From contig NZ_QFFK01000001.1 of NCBI RefSeq assembly GCF_003149455.1, forward strand, positions 496,001-560,000: a stretch of DNA of 64,000 bases. The letters are read 5' to 3'. This stretch comes from Chitinophaga deserti (lineage in GTDB: Bacteria; Bacteroidota; Bacteroidia; Chitinophagales; Chitinophagaceae). Below the pieces are notes generated by a model, which was given only the letters and a program-made list of their open reading frames with translations, was not told the DNA's origin and did not search any database. Below, in pieces: positions 26,727-35,490 of the stretch (position 1 is the first letter of the stretch; every line of letters begins with the position of its first letter). Position numbers and translations under genes: made by a program.

Positions 26727-27677
26727 ATGGCTGCATTCCCCAACTCCGTTACGCAACTATTCGGAATCGACTATCCCATTATCCAGGCAGGCATGATCTG
26801 GGCCAGCGGCTGGCGCCTCGCCAGTGCGGTAAGCAATGCCGGCGGACTGGGTGTAATCGGTGCGGGAAGCATGTACCCAAACGTATTACGCGAACATATT
26901 CAAAAGTGCAAAGCAGCTACTGATAAGCCTTTTGGAGTGAATGTACCGCTCCTTTACCCTGATCTCGACCAGCACATTCAAATCATCCTTGAAGAGAAAG
27001 TGCCCGTGGTATTCACTTCGGCCGGTAATCCCAAAACCTGGACACCATTGCTGAAGGAACACGGTGTGAAAGTGGTGCACGTAGTATCCAGCAGTAAATT
27101 CGCGCTGAAGAGCCAGGATGCCGGTGTAGATGCCGTAGTTGCAGAAGGCTTCGAAGCCGGGGGCCACAACGGGCGGGAAGAAACCACTACCATGGTGCTC
27201 ATTCCAGCGGTAGCAGCGGCCGTCAGCATTCCGGTAATCGCCGCGGGAGGTATTGGAAGCGGAAGGGCCATGGCGGCAGCCTTTGCACTGGGCGCTTCAG
27301 GCGTGCAGGTAGGCAGCCGGTTCGTAGCCACCCCCGAAGCATCCTCCCACGAAGCATTCAAACAAGCCGTGGTAAATGCCGGCGAAGGCGATACCATGCT
27401 TTCCCTCAAACAACTGACCCCCGTAAGGATGTTAAAAAATTCGTTTTTCGAAGCCGTGCGCCAGGCAGAAGCGGGTGGGGCTGATGTCGAAAAACTGAAA
27501 ACCCTTCTCGGCAGAGGCCGCGCCAAAAAAGGCATGTTCGAAGGCCAGCTGGAAGAAGGCGAACTGGAGATCGGCCAGGTAAGTGCCCTAATCCGGGAGA
27601 TAAAGCCTGCAGCAGCCGTACTCCACGAAATCTGGGACGAGTTCCGCGCCACCTGTTCCCGCCTCGGATCCCTCTGA
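26727..27677 (+). CDS. Nitronate monooxygenase / FabK-like flavoprotein
   Basis: A 316-residue FMN-dependent TIM barrel of the nitronate monooxygenase (2-nitropropane dioxygenase) and enoyl-ACP reductase II family. Visible signatures: YPIIQAGMIWASGWRLASAVSNAGG, NVPLLYP, VVAEGFEAGGHNGR (catalytic His region), IPVIAAGGIGSGRAMAAAFALGA broken by position, and GVQVGSRFVATPEA. ATG 26727 is preferred because the conserved N-terminus starts there; an upstream in-frame start would overlap the nucleotidyltransferase gene. Substrate unproven. Confidence 0.87.
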   Translation: MAAFPNSVTQLFGIDYPIIQAGMIWASGWRLASAVSNAGGLGVIGAGSMYPNVLREHIQKCKAATDKPFGVNVPLLYPDLDQHIQIILEEKVPVVFTSAGNPKTWTPLLKEHGVKVVHVVSSSKFALKSQDAGVDAVVAEGFEAGGHNGREETTTMVLIPAVAAAVSIPVIAAGGIGSGRAMAAAFALGASGVQVGSRFVATPEASSHEAFKQAVVNAGEGDTMLSLKQLTPVRMLKNSFFEAVRQAEAGGADVEKLKTLLGRGRAKKGMFEGQLEEGELEIGQVSALIREIKPAAAVLHEIWDEFRATCSRLGSL

Positions 27678-27817
27678 TCATTTTCCTTCCCCTGTCTTTC
27701 CCCGTTTACATTTCAAACATACATTGAAATCGAACCCGATTTTAAAATTTGTGACGTCATAGCCTGAAAGCCGGGACGAGCATGCATAAACTGTGGGATG
27801 AAATATCTTTTGTTCAT

Positions 27818-28091
27818 CGAACCTCCATCCATCCTTCATCCATCCTCCATCCAACTTTCATCAAACCCTTGCTACAGCTGGACATGGATGGAGGATGGAT
27901 GGAGGATGGCAGTAGCATGTCAGTAGGTTTTGCAAAACAGTTAACCCCTCTGACCATTAGCAATTATTCAGTGATCCTTCAGTGAACCTTCGGTGATCCT
28001 TCAGTGATCCTTCAGTCAAACACCCTCAAACCTATACCACCACTGAACACCACTGAAGGATCACCGAAGGATGGCAGTAGCATGTCAGTAG
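27818..28091. repeat. Two imperfect hairpin units, each ending in the same 24-bp tail
   Basis: Between converging genes (nitronate monooxygenase, ABC permease). Unit 1: CATCC-rich arm at 27825-27853 and its complement-like GGATGGAGGATGG arm at 27889-27909, then a 24-bp tail at 27903-27926. Unit 2: an arm of GATCCTTCAGTG repeats at 27970-28016 and its complement CACTGAAGGATCACCGAAGG at 28050-28070, then an identical 24-bp tail at 28068-28091. The arms differ in wording between the units but the tail is exact. No transposase or protein gene accompanies them, and the spacers are not CRISPR-like. Confidence 0.7.
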
Positions 28092-28124
28092 CTATGACCA
28101 GAATGACAATTCAACAAAACATAA

Positions 28125-28161
28125 AAAAGGGCCGTCTCCTTTCATGAGAGACGGCCCTTTT
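28125..28161. terminator. Bidirectional terminator downstream of the repeat units
   Basis: A perfect 14-bp stem (28125-28138 with 28148-28161) with a 9-base loop and A/T tracts on both sides, between converging genes. It ends the minus-strand ABC operon. Confidence 0.88.
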
Positions 28162-28182
28162 GCGATTATCCCGGAATATTCA

Positions 28183-29472
28183 CTAGCTTTTTCTGAAAAT
28201 CCACTTACCCACTTCGCCCAGCGTCACTTTCTTACCGTACATAAGAATTCCTGTGCGGTAGATCTTCGCAGCCACCCAGGTGGTAGCGAGGAAGCCTGCA
28301 ATGAGTGATATCATGGACAGGCCCAGCTGCCAGTAGGGTACCGTACCCGGTACGCCATATGGGATCCGCGCCATCATCACCACAGGTGAAGTGAACGGAA
28401 TGATACTGCCCCATACTGCCAACGGACTCGTTGGTTTTACCACCGCCTGAATCATGATGATAATTGCAACGATGATAGGAAGCGTGATGGGGAAAGTTAG
28501 CGATTGCGCATCGTTAGGATCTTCATTCACAAGGCTGCCTACAGCCGCGAACAATGCCGCATAGAAAAGGTAACCACCGAGGAAGTAGAAGAGGAAGAGC
28601 GGAAGCAGGGAAAACCAGTCGATGCTGTTGATCACAAATTCCATTTGCTCTTTGAACTTGCCGCTTGCGTTGGCAGACATCTGTCCGGCAGCGCTTACAT
28701 CGGTATCAGCACCCAGTAAAGGCAGCAACAAAAGGCGCAGACCAATAATGATTGCAGTCCATATGATAAATTGTACCAATCCAACGCCAGCGATGCCTAT
28801 GATCTTGCCCATCATCAGCTGGAAAGGCTTTACGCTCGATACCATTACCTCTGCGATACGGTTGGTCTTTTCTTCCATCACTCCGCGCATTACCATCATA
28901 CCAAATACCAGTAACACGATATAGATGAGGAAGCCTGAAATCCAGCCTACGATATATGCCACGGTGGAGCTGCCTTTCTTCTCTGCTTCTCCTGCGAGGT
29001 TCTCAATACTAATATCCGCACGGATGTCTTCCAGTTTCGATTTATCGATACCTGCCATCTCCATACGCTTGTCTTCAATCACGCTCTCCAGTCTCTTTTC
29101 CATGCTGCCTCTCAGGGAGAAGGGCATCTGGCCTTTGCTGTAATAGACGATGGCGGGAAGGCGGTTGATATCCATTTTGGGGATATGCAGCAGGCCGGTA
29201 TATCCCTGATCGCGGTAGCTTTTCTTGAAGGTATCCAGCTTCGCTTCCACGAAGTTATAGTGGATACCCTTTTCGTCAGGGAGCTTGCCTGCGAAGTAGC
29301 CGCTGTCATCGATCACTGCTACTTTCTCATCATTGTCGGAATTGATGAAGAGGCTCGGCAACACGATCATAGACGCGAAAAGGACAGGCAACAGCAGGGT
29401 GGTCACAATGAAGGATTTCTTGCGTACCCTGGTGAGGAATTCTCTTTTGATGATGATCCAGATTTTATTCAT
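28183..29472 (-). CDS. ABC-2 type transporter permease (NatB-like)
   Basis: A 429-residue membrane protein with an N-terminal helix (FIVTTLLLPVLFASMIVLPS), a large extracytoplasmic region (about 50-175), and five or six C-terminal transmembrane segments (VAYIVGWISGFLIYIVLLV, GLVQFIIWTAIIIGLRLLLL, LPIIVAIIIMIQAVV). This matches the NatB / DUF3412-like ABC-2 permeases that pair with a NatA-type ATPase. ATG 29472 (MNKIWIIIKREFLTR) is chosen; the longer frame only extends into the upstream lipoprotein gene, with which it overlaps by 8 bases. The ATPase partner lies two genes upstream. Confidence 0.87.
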   Translation of the reverse strand: MNKIWIIIKREFLTRVRKKSFIVTTLLLPVLFASMIVLPSLFINSDNDEKVAVIDDSGYFAGKLPDEKGIHYNFVEAKLDTFKKSYRDQGYTGLLHIPKMDINRLPAIVYYSKGQMPFSLRGSMEKRLESVIEDKRMEMAGIDKSKLEDIRADISIENLAGEAEKKGSSTVAYIVGWISGFLIYIVLLVFGMMVMRGVMEEKTNRIAEVMVSSVKPFQLMMGKIIGIAGVGLVQFIIWTAIIIGLRLLLLPLLGADTDVSAAGQMSANASGKFKEQMEFVINSIDWFSLLPLFLFYFLGGYLFYAALFAAVGSLVNEDPNDAQSLTFPITLPIIVAIIIMIQAVVKPTSPLAVWGSIIPFTSPVVMMARIPYGVPGTVPYWQLGLSMISLIAGFLATTWVAAKIYRTGILMYGKKVTLGEVGKWIFRKS

Positions 29473-30226
29473 GGGAGTCGGAGTTAGAGTTTGGGTGATA
29501 TTCAACGTAAACGGAATCGGGTTCCAGATAGCTGTCTTTAAGTTTTGAACGGAAAAAGGCTTCGTTTCGGCGTGAACTCATACCTGTGGTATCAAATGCG
29601 CCATCGCGGAAATAGAAGATGCGGTAATCGGAGGATGATTCTGTACGGCCGGTAGTGTCTTCCGGATCTCCATAAGTATAATTTACACCCATCCGCACTT
29701 CCAGCTGGTTATTGCCGGGATGCAACCAGCTATAGGTGTATTGCGACTCACCTGCATCTCCCCAATGGTCTGCCAGCAAAATATGTTCTTTACACTCAGC
29801 GGAAGGCTTATACCAGGCGAGCAGTTTGATGGCACTGCTTTCATATTCACCCGGCGCCCTCACGATCAGCATCTCATAGTCGCCACAAGGGAACCGGCCG
29901 ATGGCAAAATAGCCTCCATACAATTCTCCGGGCATACCTATTTCCCGCTTCTCCCAATCATCCGGTAACCAATGTACCATATTGCTGTCTATCCACTTCC
30001 CCACAAGGCCTTTCATTACGCCATTGGAATCGGTATTAGGAGAAGTTACTTCAAAATCATTAGGATTGATAACGGGAAACAGCTGTAGAAAAGCTTCGGC
30101 CTTTGCCAGCCGCTCATCCTCAGGTTTGTTCCATTGTGCTTCCGTACTGTCTGCGATGTGTTTTGTACCTGCCGCTTCGCCGCATCCTGCGGCAATTATC
30201 ATTAATAAGAATATGCTATACTTCAT
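29465..30226 (-). CDS. Uncharacterised lipoprotein between ABC ATPase and permease genes
   Basis: A 253-residue predicted lipoprotein (MKYSIFLLMIIAAGC with a lipobox Cys15). The mature part has motifs such as GKWIDSNMVHWLPDDWEKREIG, YGGYFAIGRFPCGDYEMLIV and HILLADHWGDAGES (each shown in part). I do not recognise a family. It overlaps the downstream permease start by 8 bases and begins 6 bases after the ATPase stop codon, so it is tightly coupled to the exporter. The ATG at 30226 is preferred over a TTG 9 bases upstream. It may be an accessory subunit or may simply be carried in the operon. Confidence 0.7.
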   Translation of the reverse strand: MKYSIFLLMIIAAGCGEAAGTKHIADSTEAQWNKPEDERLAKAEAFLQLFPVINPNDFEVTSPNTDSNGVMKGLVGKWIDSNMVHWLPDDWEKREIGMPGELYGGYFAIGRFPCGDYEMLIVRAPGEYESSAIKLLAWYKPSAECKEHILLADHWGDAGESQYTYSWLHPGNNQLEVRMGVNYTYGDPEDTTGRTESSSDYRIFYFRDGAFDTTGMSSRRNEAFFRSKLKDSYLEPDSVYVEYHPNSNSDSHE

Positions 30227-30231
30227 AGGTA

Positions 30232-31167
30232 TCAATTAACCGCTGCTGCTACTGCTTCCATATCCGTAGTCTTAACCTGCTGGATAAACACTTCATGAAT
30301 GGTGGGCAGGATTTCTTCAAAGAAAGTGATCTGGATACCATGGTGCAGGAAGTGGGCAAGAATGTCGTTGGTCTTACTGTATTCATTGATCTTCACGGTA
30401 TAGCCATTTTCATGCTGCTTCACGATGGTGAAATGATGCGTTGCCATCTGCGCCGGATTAGGCATAGACTCGAGGCTGATACGGTAAAGATGATGTTTGA
30501 AGTCCTGACGGATTTGCTTCACCGGCCCGTCGAGCACCTTTTTGCCTTTATTGACGAGTACGATATGATCGCAGATCTCTTCCACCTGTTCCATACGGTG
30601 CGTGGAGAAGATGATGGTGGTTCCGCCTTTGGCAAGCTGGAAGATCTCGTCCTGAATCAGTTGTGAGTTAATGGGGTCGAGACCGGAGAAAGGTTCGTCC
30701 AGGATCAGCAGCTTAGGATGATGCATAACGGTGGAGATAAACTGCACTTTTTGCTGCATACCCTTTGAAAGCTCTTCGATCTTCTTATTTGACCAGGAGG
30801 TGATTTCGAAACGGTTGAACCAGTAATCGATCTTCTGCCGGGCTTCCTTTGCGCTGAGGCCTTTAAGCTGAGCGAGATACATGGCCTGTTCGCCCACTTT
30901 CATCTTTTTATAGAGGCCCCGCTCTTCCGGCATATACCCGATATACTGGATATCGTTATGCGGGTCAAACGGGCGGCCGTCAAAAAAGACTTCCCCGGCA
31001 TCGGGGTAAATAATGCCGGTGATCATACGCAGGAGCGTAGTTTTGCCCGCACCATTCGGGCCAAGCAGTCCGAAGATGCTGCCCTTCGGGATGGAGAAGC
31101 TGATATCGTCCACCGCACGGTGGGTCGCATAATACTTCTTAAGATGTTGGAGTTCCAGTACGTTCAT
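30232..31167 (-). CDS. ABC transporter ATP-binding protein (NatA-like)
   Basis: A 311-residue ATPase. Walker A is GLLGPNGAGKTTLLRM, the signature is LSKGMQQKVQF, Walker B is LLILDEPFSGLDP and the H-loop lies in IIFSTHRMEQVEE. A C-terminal domain of about 80 residues (DUF4162-like, VKINEYSKTNDIL) is typical of the NatA group. ATG 31167 (MNVLELQHLKKYY) matches the family N-terminus. It heads a three-gene operon with the lipoprotein and the ABC-2 permease; the cargo is unknown. Confidence 0.93.
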   Translation of the reverse strand: MNVLELQHLKKYYATHRAVDDISFSIPKGSIFGLLGPNGAGKTTLLRMITGIIYPDAGEVFFDGRPFDPHNDIQYIGYMPEERGLYKKMKVGEQAMYLAQLKGLSAKEARQKIDYWFNRFEITSWSNKKIEELSKGMQQKVQFISTVMHHPKLLILDEPFSGLDPINSQLIQDEIFQLAKGGTTIIFSTHRMEQVEEICDHIVLVNKGKKVLDGPVKQIRQDFKHHLYRISLESMPNPAQMATHHFTIVKQHENGYTVKINEYSKTNDILAHFLHHGIQITFFEEILPTIHEVFIQQVKTTDMEAVAAAVN

Positions 31168-31233
31168 AAGGATAATTGACGGGTGAAAATTACCCAATTA
31201 CCCTATGCGCGCCAAAGAATTGACGTTGTATTT

Positions 31234-32820
31234 TCAGGATGTTACACGAACCGGCAGTTTCACTGGACCAATCCCGGCGATGGCTTCCGCCACCCGCTCA
31301 CCGTCCATAGCCGCGGAAACGATACCGCCGGCATAGCCCGCTCCTTCCCCACAGGGATACAATCCTTTCACCTGCGGGTGCATGAGATCATGATCGTTCC
31401 GCGGGATGCGTACGGGGCTGGAAGTGCGGGACTCGGTAGCCACGAGGATCGCTTCTTCCGTGAAATACCCTCTTATCTTCTTCCCGAATGCTTTGAAAGC
31501 CTCACCCAGTCTTGAATGTACCGCAGCAGGGATTACATCGCGCATATCGGTGCTGCGTACACCGGGTATATAAGAGCAATCGGGCAGGGAGGCCGATACT
31601 TTGCCTTTCACGAAATCGGTCATACGTTGTGCAGGGGCAACAAAGCCGCCGCCACCCGCCTCAAAGGCAGTACGCTCCACAGCCTGCTGGTACAACATGG
31701 CTGCCAGGGGGCCTGCTTTGGCAAATGGCGCAAAGTCCTCCTCATCAACCGTTACCACCATACCGGAGTTGGCGTAGGGGTTGTTACGCTTCGAGGGAGA
31801 CCACCCGTTTACCACCAGCTCACCCGGCGAAGTAGCTGCCGGAGCGATGATACCGCCGGGGCACATACAGAAGGAGAATACACCGCGGCCATTCACCTGT
31901 TCTACCAGGCTATAGCTTGCGGGCGGAAGGTGATCGCCCCGGAGGGCGCAGTGATATTGAGCACTGTCTATGAGCGACTGCGGATGTTCCACGCGAACAC
32001 CCAGTGCGAAGGGCTTTCTTTCAATGAGAATGTTCCGGTTGTGCAGCAGCTCAAAGATATCGCGGGCAGAGTGGCCGGTGGCGAGGATAACGTGTTGTGC
32101 ATGAAACACATCACCGCCAGCACACTTCACGCCGGTGATCTGTCCTTTATCGATCAGGAAGTCTGCCACCTTCTGTTCGAAATGAACGGCTCCCCCGCTG
32201 TTGATGATCTGTTCACGCATAGCGGTGATGATATGGGGGAGCTTATTGGTGCCGATGTGAGGATGCGCATCGGTAGTGATGGCATCATCTGCGCCAAATT
32301 GGCGGAATATGTTCAGGATGCGCTGGATGTTTCCGCGCTTATTGGACCGCGTGTATAGCTTACCGTCGGAATAGGTGCCTGCACCGCCTTCACCGAAGCA
32401 ATAGTTGGATTCGGGGTTAACGATACCGGTTTTGTTGAGTGCGGCGAGATCGCGGCGGCGGGCGCGCACATCCTTACCTCTTTCAAGCACAATGGGCATG
32501 AAGCCCAGCTCAATGAGGCGGAGGGCAGCGAAGAGGCCGGCAGGACCGGCGCCGATAATGATAACGGGGTGAGCATCAGGCTTCAGCGTTTCGTACCGGA
32601 ATAATTCCAGGGCTTTTGGCAGGAAGGGCTCGTTGGCGAATACTTCCAGGGTGAGCATGAAGTAGGGTTGGCGTGAACGCGCGTCTATAGAGCGTTTCAC
32701 GATATTGAAACCTGTTACTTCAGAAGTTTTGACGCCGAGTGCTTCGGCGGCATGGCGCGTAATGGCGCGATGGGAAGATGCATCCTGCGGGAGGAGCTTG
32801 AGAGAGATTTGTTTGACCAT
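31234..32820 (-). CDS. FAD-dependent oxidoreductase (COG2509 family)
   Basis: A 528-residue flavoprotein. After an N-terminal DUF-type region (about 1-85) comes the dinucleotide-binding VIIIGAGPAGLFAALRLIELG (in part), then SNYCFGEGGAGTYSDGKLYTR, FALGVRVEHPQ, and a C-terminal VKGLYPCGEGAGYAGGI with FAD contacts. This is the widespread, poorly characterised COG2509 family. No clear partner gene is adjacent; it is transcribed from a gap behind the DUF3127 gene. Reaction unknown. Confidence 0.88.
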   Translation of the reverse strand: MVKQISLKLLPQDASSHRAITRHAAEALGVKTSEVTGFNIVKRSIDARSRQPYFMLTLEVFANEPFLPKALELFRYETLKPDAHPVIIIGAGPAGLFAALRLIELGFMPIVLERGKDVRARRRDLAALNKTGIVNPESNYCFGEGGAGTYSDGKLYTRSNKRGNIQRILNIFRQFGADDAITTDAHPHIGTNKLPHIITAMREQIINSGGAVHFEQKVADFLIDKGQITGVKCAGGDVFHAQHVILATGHSARDIFELLHNRNILIERKPFALGVRVEHPQSLIDSAQYHCALRGDHLPPASYSLVEQVNGRGVFSFCMCPGGIIAPAATSPGELVVNGWSPSKRNNPYANSGMVVTVDEEDFAPFAKAGPLAAMLYQQAVERTAFEAGGGGFVAPAQRMTDFVKGKVSASLPDCSYIPGVRSTDMRDVIPAAVHSRLGEAFKAFGKKIRGYFTEEAILVATESRTSSPVRIPRNDHDLMHPQVKGLYPCGEGAGYAGGIVSAAMDGERVAEAIAGIGPVKLPVRVTS

Positions 32821-32867
32821 GTTAGGTATTTATCCTAAAAACCGGGGCAAAGATAGGTAATAAAAGA

Positions 32868-32893
32868 AGGCGCCCCGCTGTTGCGGGGCGCCT
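32868..32893 (-). terminator. Terminator of the DUF3127 gene
   Basis: A perfect 11-bp GC-rich stem (32868-32878 with 32883-32893) with a 4-base loop, followed on the minus strand by a T-rich tail. Confidence 0.8.
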
Positions 32894-32933
32894 GTAATAT
32901 GATAAGGCTGTGTGAGCCGGTATATATTATGAA

Positions 32934-33332
32934 TTAGAACGGAAGATCATCGCCGCTGTTGCCACTGTTACCACCGCCGCTGAAGGAACCTTCCTGGGAA
33001 GTGTTGTAGTTAGGCATGGGGTCTGCACCGGGGGTGCCCTGCATCATGGATTCGATACGCCATGCATCGAGGTTGGTGATGTAGTTTACTTTACCGTCTT
33101 TCTCCCAGCGTGTGCCTTTTATATTAAAATAAACTTTAACCATTTCACCTTCATTGTGACGATCCACAATGGCGGTACGATCCTGAACTGACTGAAACTT
33201 GATATAATTGGTAATCACCCGTCCATTGATATCATCAGATTTCTCAATAACAAACTCGCGGGTTTTAAATGATTCGCTGCGCTGCACCGTATTGTACTTC
33301 ACTACCAGTTTTCCGGTAACTTCAAAGCTCAT
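32934..33332 (-). CDS. DUF3127 protein with SSB-like acidic C-terminal tail
   Basis: A 132-residue protein. The N-terminal 95 residues (MSFEVTGKLVVKYNTVQRSE, FKTREFVIEK, NYIKFQSVQDRTA, WRIE) match DUF3127 (PF11325), a small Bacteroidota family predicted to have an OB-fold. The rest is a Gly/Ser/Asn-rich flexible linker ending in DDLPF, which mirrors the DDDIPF tail that lets single-stranded DNA-binding protein recruit repair and replication proteins. This suggests an SSB-like nucleic-acid role. It is divergent from dnaA across a 543-base gap and has its own terminator. The biochemical function is not established. Confidence 0.85.
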   Translation of the reverse strand: MSFEVTGKLVVKYNTVQRSESFKTREFVIEKSDDINGRVITNYIKFQSVQDRTAIVDRHNEGEMVKVYFNIKGTRWEKDGKVNYITNLDAWRIESMMQGTPGADPMPNYNTSQEGSFSGGGNSGNSGDDLPF

Positions 33333-33875
33333 AATAACTAGTTTAAAATTTCAATTGCGCCAAAGATAGGTTTTTCAACACAGGAATAATCAACAACTTT
33401 TACACAAGTTATTCGCATTTATTAGAAACAAGATCATAAATTTGCAGCCGATTCGAGAAACCGAAAAAGAAGTTACCAAAAAAGTGAAACACGCAAGAGC
33501 CAACAATGTGCCCTTAGGGGCTTGCTTTTCAAGGCAGGCAAAGGGCAATGTTATTTTACCTGATAAGCCGACCATTTACGCGTTAATCAGTAAACACTTT
33601 AACAAATTACTTGTTAATCATGCTTGTACGGTTTAACACTTTTCATAGTGGTCGAATTGCAGGCTAAACGGGTGTTTTAGCCGATTTAAATACTAAAAAA
33701 ACAGGGCCGGCACACTGTATTTGTAGGAAATAAAACAAGGGCAGATTTATTTTTTTTTTCAACATTTTCTACAGATATTCGTCGTCCTGTCAAAAAGATC
33801 TTCAACTGCCCGCATTGAAGACTTTAGTATTCGAGAACACCCAAATTATAAACACGACAAATTATTTTTTTCTAA
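33333..33875. other. Long divergent gap upstream of dnaA with a possible leader RNA
   Basis: No convincing gene. A perfect -7 motif TAAATTTG lies at 33437-33444 on the plus strand, without a clear -33 box. Downstream, TGCCCTT (33509-33515) pairs with AAGGGCA (33541-33547), extended by AACA/TGTT, enclosing a small CTTG/CAAG hairpin and followed by TTATTTT. This could be a small RNA of about 100 nt or an attenuator in a 425-base dnaA leader. I see no cluster of DnaA boxes (TTATNCACA), so oriC is not supported here. Confidence 0.45.
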
Positions 33876-35309
33876 ATGAATAAAACTTGCGAACAAGTTT
33901 GGGATAGGTGTCTGAATATAATCAGGGATATTGTGGAGTGGCAGCCTTTCAAAACATGGTTTGAGCCGATAAAACCCGTAAAGCTTGAGAACAACGTTTT
34001 AACCATTCAAGTACCCAGCCAGTTTTTCTATGAATACCTGGAAGAACATTATGTGGGCCTGTTAGGTAAAACCATCAAGCGCGAGCTCGGCAAAGAAGCA
34101 CGCCTGGAGTACAGAATTGTGGTAGAGAACAGCACCCCTCACCAACATCCTAAAACGGTGAATATGCCTACGCAGTTCACCAAGCCCCAGAAGGATAGTG
34201 AAGTTGATTTCCCCCTTACGATACAGAACCCGGTAAAGAATCCGTTTGTGATTCCGGGTATCAAACGTGTTCAGATCGATTCTCAACTGAACCACAATTA
34301 CACCTTCGAGTCTTTCATCGAAGGGGATTGCAACCGCGTGGCACGCCGGGCCGGTAAAACCGTATCCGACAAACCCGGAGGTACTTCCTTCAACCCGCTC
34401 GTTATATATGGCGGCGTTGGCCTTGGCAAAACTCACCTTGCCCAAGCCATCGGCAACGAAGTGAAAAGGCAAAACCCGAACAAAGCCGTTCTCTATGTTA
34501 GTGCGGAAAAGTTCATCAACCAGTTCATCGACCACTCCAAGAATAATATCATCAACGACTTCATCCACTTCTATCAGTTAATAGACGTATTGATCGTAGA
34601 CGATATCCAGTTCTTCGCCCGTGCCGAAAAATCGCAGGACGCGTTTTTCGCCATCTTCAACCACCTCCACCAGAGTGGCAAGCAACTCATCCTCACTTCT
34701 GATAAACCGCCCAAAGATCTGGACGGTGTGCAGGAAAGACTGCTGAGCCGCTTCCGCTGGGGCCTCAGTGCAGACATTCAGCTGCCCGATTTCGAGACCC
34801 GTATGGAAATCCTGGAAATGAAGATGCGCAACGATGGCCTCGAAATGCCTAAAGAAGTTGTGAAGTATGTTGCCTACAACATTCAAAGCAACGTCCGCGA
34901 ACTGGAAGGTGCTCTCATCTCCCTCCTCGCCCAATCTTCCCTCAACCGGAAAGAAATTGACCTGGAGCTGGCCAAGCGCGTACTTAAATCGTTCGTTAAA
35001 ACCTCCTCTAAGGAAATCACTATCGAAAGCATCCAGAAAATGGTATGCGAATACTTCGACGTGGCTTACGACAAGCTGTTGCAGAAAACCCGCAAACGCG
35101 AAATCGTACAGGCCCGCCAGATCACCATGTACCTGGCCAAAAGTTTTACCAAGAACTCACTGAAAACCATTGGCGAACACTTCGGCGGAAGAGATCACAC
35201 CACCGTGATCCACTCCTGCCAGACCGTCAAGGACCTCATGGACACAGATAACAGCTTCCGCGACAGTGTAATTGAATTGCAACAAAAAGTGCAACTCGCT
35301 GCAATGTAG
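33876..35309 (+). CDS. dnaA: Chromosomal replication initiator DnaA
   Basis: A 477-residue initiator of chromosome replication. Domain I is at about 1-80 (VWDRCLNIIRDIVEWQPFKTWF in part), a linker follows, and the AAA+ core has Walker A GGVGLGKTHLAQAIG (about 179-193), Walker B VLIVDDIQFF and sensor motifs RLLSRFRWG. The C-terminal helix-turn-helix carries the DnaA signature FGGRDHTTVIHSC. Length is typical. The start is ATG 33876 in an AT-rich context. A strong terminator follows. Confidence 0.97.
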   Translation: MNKTCEQVWDRCLNIIRDIVEWQPFKTWFEPIKPVKLENNVLTIQVPSQFFYEYLEEHYVGLLGKTIKRELGKEARLEYRIVVENSTPHQHPKTVNMPTQFTKPQKDSEVDFPLTIQNPVKNPFVIPGIKRVQIDSQLNHNYTFESFIEGDCNRVARRAGKTVSDKPGGTSFNPLVIYGGVGLGKTHLAQAIGNEVKRQNPNKAVLYVSAEKFINQFIDHSKNNIINDFIHFYQLIDVLIVDDIQFFARAEKSQDAFFAIFNHLHQSGKQLILTSDKPPKDLDGVQERLLSRFRWGLSADIQLPDFETRMEILEMKMRNDGLEMPKEVVKYVAYNIQSNVRELEGALISLLAQSSLNRKEIDLELAKRVLKSFVKTSSKEITIESIQKMVCEYFDVAYDKLLQKTRKREIVQARQITMYLAKSFTKNSLKTIGEHFGGRDHTTVIHSCQTVKDLMDTDNSFRDSVIELQQKVQLAAM

Positions 35310-35340
35310 CATTCCTGCAACGCAACTAAAGTCATTCAGA

Positions 35341-35373
35341 AAGAGCCGGGCCCTCCGCCCGGCTCTTTTTTTG
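35341..35373 (+). terminator. dnaA terminator
   Basis: An 11-bp stem (35341-35351 with 35359-35369) with a 7-base loop, followed by T to 35373, 32 bases after the dnaA stop codon. Confidence 0.88.
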
Positions 35374-35462
35374 AACAAAGTTTTTTATATCCGCAAATCT
35401 TCCTAATTTTTACTTAACAATTTCATAAATAGAGCAATAGTAGAATTCCACCGGATACGTTA

Positions 35463-35470
35463 TAATTTTG
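35463..35470 (+). promoter_or_regulatory. Possible -7 element of the sigma factor gene
   Basis: TAATTTTG matches TANNTTTG exactly, 20 bases ahead of the sigma start codon. No good TTTG is found at the -33 position, so it may be a weak or activator-dependent promoter. Confidence 0.35.
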
Positions 35471-35490
35471 AAGCGCATAATTGAGGGGAT

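Noticed and set aside
27782..27985. 67-codon frame in the repeat region
   Set aside because: Its product is dictated by the CATCC-type repeats and shows no sensible protein composition.
27818..28091. CRISPR array
   Set aside because: Only two copies of one 24-bp tail, repeats within the arms are degenerate and inverted, and no cas genes are near.
33442..33636. A 64-codon frame starting with TTG upstream of dnaA
   Set aside because: No ATG, no family resemblance, and it runs through a hairpin; more likely non-coding leader sequence.
33333..33875. oriC upstream of dnaA
   Set aside because: No cluster of DnaA boxes (TTATNCACA or complement) could be found in the gap; only loosely similar AT-rich words.
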